NCBI GenBank assembly: GCA_003250475.1
Contig: QKGI01000131.1
Location: 1-58,785 of the forward strand
From: Bacteroidota bacterium
GTDB lineage: Bacteria; Bacteroidota; Bacteroidia; Bacteroidales; VadinHA17
Direction of reading: 5' to 3'
DNA length: 58,785 nt
This document shows positions 53,343-58,785 of the stretch, in pieces. Both the position numbers and the translations under genes were made by a program. The notes under the pieces are model-generated. The model made no database searches. It was not told the origin of the DNA and worked only from the letters and a program-made list of their open reading frames with translations. Position 1 is the first letter of the stretch, and each line of letters opens with the position of its first letter.

Positions 53343-54122
53343 ATGTTAACCGAGATAGCTAAGATATTAAAAGGGTTTGAACCGTTGGGGCTGGAGAGTA
53401 TCTCCGCCGTAAGGTATATGAATCGTGTTGACACAAAGTACCTTTTTTCAGTAGGTAAGCTCCCGATGCTGTTAAGAAACATGCAGTCGGAATACATGAC
53501 TCTGGAGATAAACCGGTTGCATGAATTCCGGTATAAGACAGTATATTTCGATACACATGACCTGCTATTCTATAACCAGCATGTCACCGGCAAACTTAAC
53601 AGGGCCAAGGTCAGGATCAGGACATATGAATCAAACGGGCTGACTTTCCTTGAGGTCAAACAAAAGTCAAATAAAGGCCGTACCTCCAAGTCCAGGCTTG
53701 AGAAGGAGCCGGGAGACATGAATCATATCGAGCAATCAAAGGAGTTTCTTCCGGAACTGCTCTACTTCAGTGCCGGGGATCTCAAGCCGGTTATCAATAC
53801 CGGTTTTACACGGTTAACGCTGGTGAGTCTTGCCAGAGCCGAACGGATAACAATCGATTACAATATCTCATGGAACAATATGAAGGGTGAAACAGTGGAG
53901 ATGCCTTTTCTCGCTATAGCAGAAATAAAGAGCGAGAAGTCAACCTCACTCTCTCCTTTTTTCATGGAACTGAAGCGGCTGGGAATACGTAGCACAGGCT
54001 TCAGCAAGTATGCGACGGGAATGGCTCTGGTTAACGGGGTTCCAAAACAGAATAATCTGAAATCAAAAATATTACTCTTAAACCGGATAAAGAATGAATA
54101 TGATACAAATGGTTATGCCTGA
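53343..54122 (+). CDS. VTC-domain protein (polyphosphate polymerase-like)
   Basis: 259 aa from ATG 53343. Tunnel-fold domain of the eukaryotic VTC4 polyphosphate polymerase: RVDTKYLF near the start, KTVYFDTHDLLFYNQH, AKVRIRTYESNGLTFLEVKQ with further Lys/Arg (KSNKGRTSKSR), RAERITIDYNISW and AIAEIKSEK. The Lys/Arg/Glu pattern of the triphosphate tunnel is kept. Bacterial versions are usually found with DUF4956 membrane proteins, and whether they make polyphosphate or another polymer is unsettled. First gene of a four-gene operon; overlaps the next by 29 nt. Confidence 0.85.
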   Translation: MLTEIAKILKGFEPLGLESISAVRYMNRVDTKYLFSVGKLPMLLRNMQSEYMTLEINRLHEFRYKTVYFDTHDLLFYNQHVTGKLNRAKVRIRTYESNGLTFLEVKQKSNKGRTSKSRLEKEPGDMNHIEQSKEFLPELLYFSAGDLKPVINTGFTRLTLVSLARAERITIDYNISWNNMKGETVEMPFLAIAEIKSEKSTSLSPFFMELKRLGIRSTGFSKYATGMALVNGVPKQNNLKSKILLLNRIKNEYDTNGYA

Positions 54123-54795
54123 AGGTAACCCTGCTGTCACTGATACGGGAATGTTCAGTCTCACGGGAATGCCGGAACTGCTTCTGCGGTTCGGTATAAA
54201 TCTGGTGGTAATCTTCCTGCTTGTGCGATGGCTTTACTATACCTCATCAAGGAGAAAGGATTACCTTTTTACTTATACGCTTATATCAAGTGTCGTTTTT
54301 CTACTCTGTTACCTGCTTGAGAGCGTCAGCCTGCAGATCGGGTTTGCCCTGGGGCTGTTTGCCATCTTCGGCATAATAAGGTACAGGACCAATCCGATGC
54401 CTATTAAAGAGATGACCTATCTCTTCCTAGTTATCGGTGTTTCCGTCATCAATGCACTCACTTCCGGTACCAGCCTTCCGGAGATACTCTTTGCCAACAT
54501 TGCGGTCATACTTATCACATTCGGTCTGGAGAAGGTGTGGCTCCTGAGGCATATATCATCCAAGGCCATCATCTATGAAAAGATAAACCTCATTGTCCCG
54601 GAGAAATATGACGAGATGATCGCAGATCTGAAACAGAGGACCGGAATTAAAGACATAAAGAAGGTTGAGATAGGTGCGATAAACTTTCTTAAAGACACCT
54701 GCCGCATGATAATCTACTATGAAGACAAGGGGCGGTCAGTCAATCTGGCCGATCAGAACGGATTTATTAAGCCTGATGACAATGATGATGATTAA
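54094..54795 (+). CDS. DUF4956 membrane protein
   Basis: 233 aa. Four helices in residues about 25-150 (LLRFGINLVVIFLLVRWLYY; LFTYTLISSVVFLLCYLLES; GFALGLFAIFGIIRYRTNPM; YLFLVIGVSVINALTSG), then a cytoplasmic ferredoxin-like domain (DEMIADLKQRTGIKDIKKVE). Standard genomic partner of VTC-domain proteins, probably its membrane channel or anchor. Starts may also lie at later Met codons (54100, 54109, 54115); the first overlaps the VTC gene by 29 nt. Confidence 0.85.
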   Translation: MNMIQMVMPEGNPAVTDTGMFSLTGMPELLLRFGINLVVIFLLVRWLYYTSSRRKDYLFTYTLISSVVFLLCYLLESVSLQIGFALGLFAIFGIIRYRTNPMPIKEMTYLFLVIGVSVINALTSGTSLPEILFANIAVILITFGLEKVWLLRHISSKAIIYEKINLIVPEKYDEMIADLKQRTGIKDIKKVEIGAINFLKDTCRMIIYYEDKGRSVNLADQNGFIKPDDNDDD

Positions 54796-55459
54796 AAAGA
54801 CAGCTCTTATCTGCCTGACATTGATTCTTCCCCTTGCACTGGCGGGACAGAAAACTGACAATGGGATCTGGTATGAAGCCAAGGCTGAAAAGGATATCTT
54901 CAAGGGCCTGCGGTTTGACCTCGAGGGAAGCATAAGGACAGATCAGAACGCGTCGCATATTGAAAAGTTCTATCTGGAGCCGGGACTGCGTTATAAATTC
55001 AACGATTACTTTGCTGCCGGCGTTTACTACAGGTTTATTGAACAGGAGGAAGATGACGGAAGATATTATCCGCGTCACCGGTGGTTCATTCAGTTGAAAG
55101 GCTCCGCACCGGAGGTTGCCCGCTTCACTCTCTCCCTGAGATACAGAGTCCAGCAGCAGTTCAAGACCTATATCGAAGACCCTGAAGATGAACTACCGGA
55201 GTGGTACCAGCGTATAAGACTTGAGCTGGAATATGACATCAAGGGCCTGCCGTTGAAACCATACATCAATGCCGAAATGCATTCCGGACTCTCATACAGG
55301 AATGATTACCTGGCTGATAAGTGGAGATCGATGATAGGTGTCGAATACACCCTTCACAAAAGGCATACCTTCGGTATAGAATATATTTATAATGACAGCA
55401 GGGTTACCAAACCTGCATACATGAACCTTCTTGGTATCACTTATGCAATCAAACTTTAA
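54782..55459 (+). CDS. DUF2490 predicted outer-membrane beta-barrel protein
   Basis: About 225 aa; several ATG codons (54776-54788) could start it, all overlapping the DUF4956 gene slightly. Signal peptide IKKTALICLTLILPLALAGQ. Alternating amphipathic strands: GLRFDLEGSIRTDQNASHIE, FYLEPGLRYKFNDYFAAGVY, RFTLSLRYRVQQQFKTY, HTFGIEYIYND, ending in an aromatic/hydrophobic strand LLGITYAIKL. Its place in the VTC operon suggests a pore or anchor for an envelope product. Confidence 0.78.
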   Translation: MMMIKKTALICLTLILPLALAGQKTDNGIWYEAKAEKDIFKGLRFDLEGSIRTDQNASHIEKFYLEPGLRYKFNDYFAAGVYYRFIEQEEDDGRYYPRHRWFIQLKGSAPEVARFTLSLRYRVQQQFKTYIEDPEDELPEWYQRIRLELEYDIKGLPLKPYINAEMHSGLSYRNDYLADKWRSMIGVEYTLHKRHTFGIEYIYNDSRVTKPAYMNLLGITYAIKL

Positions 55460-55462
55460 ACA

Positions 55463-57217
55463 ATGAAAAGTCTAAGACTAAAATGGCTGATCTTACTCTC
55501 AGGGATGATATTGGTTGCCGGAGCATGCACAAAGTATTATCCGCAGGAAGGTGAAGACGACAAACATTTAACGGAAGATTCAGACGACTACACCTGGGAT
55601 CAGGCCGATGAGGTAAACATTATGCTTACAGGCACCTCTGCCACGGTTGAAGGAGAGGGGGCAACGGTTAGCGGTAGCCAGGTGACAGTCACAGCCGGAG
55701 GTAACTACCGTATCTCAGGTACGCTTGAAAATGGCAGGCTGGTAGTCGATAATAGTGATGACGTCACAGTGAGACTTATCCTTGACGGTGTTGATATAAC
55801 GAACAGCAAGAGCGCCGCCATATTCGTAAGGAATGCTGCCAAGGTGGTTGTTATCCTGCCTGACGGTACGGACAACAGACTTACCGACGGAACCTCATAT
55901 GTTTTTGACGATCTTACTGATGAAGAGCCGGCAGCAGCGTTGTACAGCAAGTCATACCTGAGTTTTTCCGGAACAGGGAGTCTGAATGTCGATGGCAGGT
56001 TCCGTGACGGAATAGTAGGGAAAGACGGACTGGTGATTCACAGCGGCATAATAACGGTCAATGCAGTGGATGACGGCATAAGGGGCAAGGATTTCATTGT
56101 GGTATGGGAAGGAGAGATCACAATAAATTCCGGTGGTGACGGACTTAAGTCAGACCAGGAAAACGATGAATCCCTGGGTTTTATCTTGATAGAGAACGGG
56201 GATTTTACAGTAACAGCGACAGCAGGTGACGCTATTGATGCTACCACAAACCTGACGATAGCTGACGGTGATTTTTATATCACAACAGGAACGGTAACAA
56301 CCAAGTCGGCAGGTACTGTCACAGGCGGTTTCCCGGGAGGCATACCGGGAGGTTCGTCGGGTGGCTATTCGGGCCTGGTATCTGAAAAGGGACTCAAGGC
56401 AGGGGGCAACCTGTCGATCCTGAAAGGATCATTTGAGATCAATACCGCTGATGATGCCATACACTCCGGCAAACAGATTACCATCGAGGACGGTACGGTC
56501 TCCGCAGCCTCAGGGGATGACGGAGTGCACGCTGACGGAGCTTTTGTTATGAACGGCGGGACCCTTGATATAACGAAAAGCTATGAGGGAATCGAAGGTC
56601 CGTCGATAACTGTCAACGGAGGAGATATCTCACTGGTATCCGATGATGACGGGTTCAATGCCACCAAAGGATCTGCCACAGAGGCAAATGACGGCAGTAA
56701 TCTCTATTTCAACGGAGGAAGAATTGGCGTAAACTCTTCTAAAGGCGACGGACTTGACAGCAATGGCAATATTACTATGAAAGCAGGCACCGTGGTTGTT
56801 AATGGTCCGCAATCATCGCCCGAGGTGGGCTTTGACGTTAACGGGACATTTGCCGTCTCCGGAGGATTTCTTATTGCCACCGGACCAAATTCGGGTAACA
56901 TGATAGAGGTGCCTTCAAGCTCCTCCTCACAGTACAGTGTGAAAGTCACTTTTTCATCCACCTTATCGGCTTCAACACTCTTCCACATCCAGGATGCAGA
57001 CGGCAATGACTGTGCAACTTTTAAACCTGTCAGATCTGTTTACTACATAGTTGTATCATCACCTGATTTCAAAAACAGTTCGACCTACAGCATATATACG
57101 GGAGGAACCTGTACAGGCACTGAATCAAATGGTCTGTATACAGGGGGAACCTATTCGGGAGGAACGTTCAGAAAGAGTTTCACAATATCGTCGAAGAACA
57201 CCAGCGTCTCAATTTAG
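55463..57217 (+). CDS. Beta-helix carbohydrate-binding-like lipoprotein (Cthe_2159/DUF4353 type)
   Basis: 584 aa with lipobox AGAC (Cys22). Acidic region (about residues 30-50), then many repeats of the type GGxxxI-G-L--G-L-VD (GGNYRISGTLENGRLVVDNS, ILDGVDITNSKSAAIFVRNA, GIITVNAVDDGIRGKDFIVV, GDGLKSDQ, ADDAIHSGKQITIEDGTVSA) building a right-handed parallel beta-helix, with conserved DDGIxGKD and DDAIHS Asp-rich turns that may hold Ca2+. A Gly/Ser/Pro-rich loop (FPGGIPGGSSGGYSG) interrupts it, and the C-terminus is Thr/Ser/Gly-rich. The clostridial relative binds polygalacturonate. Last gene of the VTC operon, 3 nt after the DUF2490 gene. Confidence 0.82.
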   Translation: MKSLRLKWLILLSGMILVAGACTKYYPQEGEDDKHLTEDSDDYTWDQADEVNIMLTGTSATVEGEGATVSGSQVTVTAGGNYRISGTLENGRLVVDNSDDVTVRLILDGVDITNSKSAAIFVRNAAKVVVILPDGTDNRLTDGTSYVFDDLTDEEPAAALYSKSYLSFSGTGSLNVDGRFRDGIVGKDGLVIHSGIITVNAVDDGIRGKDFIVVWEGEITINSGGDGLKSDQENDESLGFILIENGDFTVTATAGDAIDATTNLTIADGDFYITTGTVTTKSAGTVTGGFPGGIPGGSSGGYSGLVSEKGLKAGGNLSILKGSFEINTADDAIHSGKQITIEDGTVSAASGDDGVHADGAFVMNGGTLDITKSYEGIEGPSITVNGGDISLVSDDDGFNATKGSATEANDGSNLYFNGGRIGVNSSKGDGLDSNGNITMKAGTVVVNGPQSSPEVGFDVNGTFAVSGGFLIATGPNSGNMIEVPSSSSSQYSVKVTFSSTLSASTLFHIQDADGNDCATFKPVRSVYYIVVSSPDFKNSSTYSIYTGGTCTGTESNGLYTGGTYSGGTFRKSFTISSKNTSVSI

Positions 57218-57362
57218 AGTCGACTCCTGCCATTACCCTTTCCCGGCATAAACCACCCGGGGGAGATTTTGATCCACACGGGTAAATCTTACTTGTCAAT
57301 TCAGTGCAATTGCATATTTTTAGGCCCTGTTTTATTCATCATTCATTTTGATAAGCACAAAA

Positions 57363-58277
57363 ATGAGCCATTGGGATACAGGACAAATTGGTACACTTGA
57401 AGATAAAGTAATTATAATCACCGGTTCATCAAGCGGCATTGGCTACCATGCAGCCAGGGAGCTGGCAGCAAAAGGAGCTGAAGTAGTGATGGCAGTGAGG
57501 AGTGCTGAAAAAGGAGAGAAGGCAGCCGGAAAAATCAAAACCGCCTTTCCGTCAGCGCGTATCACTGTCATGCATCTTGATCTGGGTGATCTGGCCTCGG
57601 TTAAGGAGTTTGCTGATGAGTTTTGCAGTCGTTATGACAGGCTCGACACGCTGATTAATAATGCCGGTGTGATGTTGCCCCCATACAAAAAAACCCTGGA
57701 TGGTTTCGAGCTTCAGTTTGGAGTAAATCACCTGGGACATTTTGCCCTTACAGGGCACCTTTTGTCGCTCCTGATGGATACACCACTGTCACGTATCGTC
57801 ACTATAAGCAGCATTGCCGCACGAAGGGCACAGATAAATTTCAGCAATCTTGATGGCTCAGGCGGATACAACCCAATGACTTTCTACCGCCAGAGCAAGC
57901 TGGCAAACCTTCTCTTTGCAGTTGAGCTGCAGCATCGTCTTGAGCGTGCCGGGTCATCGACGGTCAGCGTCTTATGTCATCCGGGCATAAGCGTTACCAA
58001 CCTGCTGTCAAGAGGCTCCGGCAAAGAGAGCGGCAGGGTGATGAAGGCATTGATGGGTATTGTGGGACAGCCCGGTGAGAAGGGAGCTCTTCCTACATTA
58101 TATGCTGCGACGCACCCGGATATCCGGGGTGGAGAATTCATCGGGCCTGACGGACCCGGGAACAAGAGGGGCTATCCCGTACTGACCAACGATGTAACAC
58201 GTCTCTTCAAGGCCCATTTGGCAGAAAAACTATGGGAGGTCTCTGAGTCGCTGACCGGGGTAAGGTACCCGTTGTGA
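57363..58277 (+). CDS. SDR-family NAD(P)-dependent oxidoreductase
   Basis: 304 aa from ATG 57363. Rossmann start VIIITGSSSGIGYHAARELA (TGxxxGIG), NNAGVMLPP, catalytic Ser in IVTISSIAARRA and Tyr-x-x-x-Lys as FYRQSKLANLLFAVEL, all in place. Closest in look to the retinol dehydrogenase/WW-domain oxidoreductase-like group. Substrate unknown; stands alone. Confidence 0.9.
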   Translation: MSHWDTGQIGTLEDKVIIITGSSSGIGYHAARELAAKGAEVVMAVRSAEKGEKAAGKIKTAFPSARITVMHLDLGDLASVKEFADEFCSRYDRLDTLINNAGVMLPPYKKTLDGFELQFGVNHLGHFALTGHLLSLLMDTPLSRIVTISSIAARRAQINFSNLDGSGGYNPMTFYRQSKLANLLFAVELQHRLERAGSSTVSVLCHPGISVTNLLSRGSGKESGRVMKALMGIVGQPGEKGALPTLYAATHPDIRGGEFIGPDGPGNKRGYPVLTNDVTRLFKAHLAEKLWEVSESLTGVRYPL

Positions 58278-58282
58278 CAAAT

Positions 58283-58341
58283 GGTCTGAAGGTCTGAGGT
58301 CTGAAGGTGTGAGGTCTGAAGGTCTGAGGTCTGAAGTCTGA
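58283..58341. repeat. Short tandem repeat, GGTCTGA units
   Basis: About eight tandem 7-8 bp units alternating GGTCTGAA and GGTCTGA (roughly four copies of a 15-bp double unit, one with GGTGTGA), beginning 6 nt after the SDR stop codon. Rest of 58342-58441 shows no feature I can support. Confidence 0.85.
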
Positions 58342-58441
58342 GAGTCCGGGGGCGAAAAGGGGCAAGGGATACTGTTATGTTGTCTATTATCCTTGTTTGC
58401 AGAATTCCGATCATGAAACAGTTCCGGCAGGCCTTATCAGG

Positions 58442-58785
58442 TCAGAAGATCAGGGTAAGTACGGTGTATTTAAATGTCAGCCCGAGGACAGTACAGATGA
58501 CAGCATCACGTATACGGTAACGAAGCATGCCTGCTGCCAGTGTGATGACAGGAGAGGAGAGAGGCAGGGCATTGAAAACAAAGATTGTGAGATTACCGTA
58601 TTTGAGGATCTTATCTTTTGCCTTTTCATACCTGATTCTTCCGATAAGATTATCTATGAACCTGTTGCTGACAAGTAACCCGATCGCATAGTCTATCGAT
58701 TGCGAAAAGAGGGCAGTGCCTATGGCCACCGCATTAAGTTCCCAGACATTGATGTCTCCCTGGAGATAGTAAAGGAAAGCAACCT
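58442..58785 (-). CDS. YqaA/DedA-like (SNARE-associated) membrane protein, C-terminal part
   Basis: The frame is open from the stop codon to the window edge (at least 113 residues), so the N-terminus lies outside. Visible part: FSQSIDYAIGLLVSNRFID, then YGNLTIFVFNALPLSSPVIT and a last helix, fitting the C-terminal half of small VTT-domain proteins related to DedA/YqaA, thought to act in lipid flipping or membrane homeostasis. Confidence 0.65.
   Translation of the reverse strand, partial: VAFLYYLQGDINVWELNAVAIGTALFSQSIDYAIGLLVSNRFIDNLIGRIRYEKAKDKILKYGNLTIFVFNALPLSSPVITLAAGMLRYRIRDAVICTVLGLTFKYTVLTLIF

Noticed and set aside
58172-58414. Antisense frame with repeated Leu-Gln-Thr-Ser-Asp units
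   Set aside because: The peptide repeat is only the translation of the GGTCTGA tandem DNA repeat.
1-58785. CRISPR array, insertion sequence, prophage or integrative element
   Set aside because: No regularly spaced direct repeats, transposase, integrase or phage gene was found; the only tandem repeat is at 58283-58341.

Overview
The window looks like a chromosomal stretch of a member of the Bacteroidota, probably a free-living or anaerobic member of Bacteroidia rather than a gut Bacteroides. Evidence: a complete moxR-DUF58-batABCDE operon, a GH92 lipoprotein, a cobalamin locus with a BtuG-type surface lipoprotein, a secreted protease with a type IX secretion (T9SS) sorting tail, many lipoproteins with a Cys at about residue 17-20, and repeated promoter elements of the form TAnnTTTG, the -7 element of this phylum's housekeeping sigma factor. 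All assignments are by reading sequence and family recall; no database search was run.

Layout. 1-965: end of yidC (with an in-frame stop at the very start) and its terminator. 1037-6892: LacI-type regulator, transglutaminase-like lipoprotein and GH92 mannosidase, spaced 6 nt apart. 6948-15574: cobalamin uptake locus: promoter, B12 riboswitch, btuB, btuG, a T9SS-secreted serine protease, btuF, btuC, btuD, mostly with overlapping ends. 15568-19948: thioredoxin-like protein, ComB-like phosphatase, YihY membrane protein, BioG-like esterase. 19958-20193: strong promoter and a ~200-nt structured RNA, 6S-like, on the minus strand. 20309-25017: AraC regulator and two tandem one-piece aconitase-family hydratases, with a possible 35-codon ORF coupled to the second. 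25043-31491: tRNA-Arg, TrkH, cold-shock protein, VOC protein, cytidylate-kinase-like protein, glycerol kinase, DUF4105 protein. 31581-40206: the Bat operon. 40262-45373: small lipoprotein, molybdopterin oxidoreductase with a fused FeS/membrane-anchor partner, PLP enzyme. 45374-47167: uracil-DNA glycosylase and threonine aldolase.

The most unusual part is 47157-51201 on the minus strand: a tightly packed five-gene operon of a lysine 2,3-aminomutase (both lysine-selecting Asp residues at the right spacing), two different D-Ala-D-Ala-ligase-like ATP-grasp enzymes, a GNAT acetyltransferase and a small four-helix membrane protein. The set reads like a pathway that makes beta-lysine, ligates it, acetylates something and perhaps moves the product across the membrane. 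Its upstream region carries a promoter element overlapped by a 23-bp inverted repeat and several further hairpins.

The right end holds an EamA transporter, a DUF4870 protein, a four-gene VTC / DUF4956 / DUF2490 / beta-helix lipoprotein operon (53343-57217) that looks like an envelope polymer system, an SDR oxidoreductase, a short tandem repeat, and the C-terminal part of a YqaA/DedA-like membrane protein that runs off the window.
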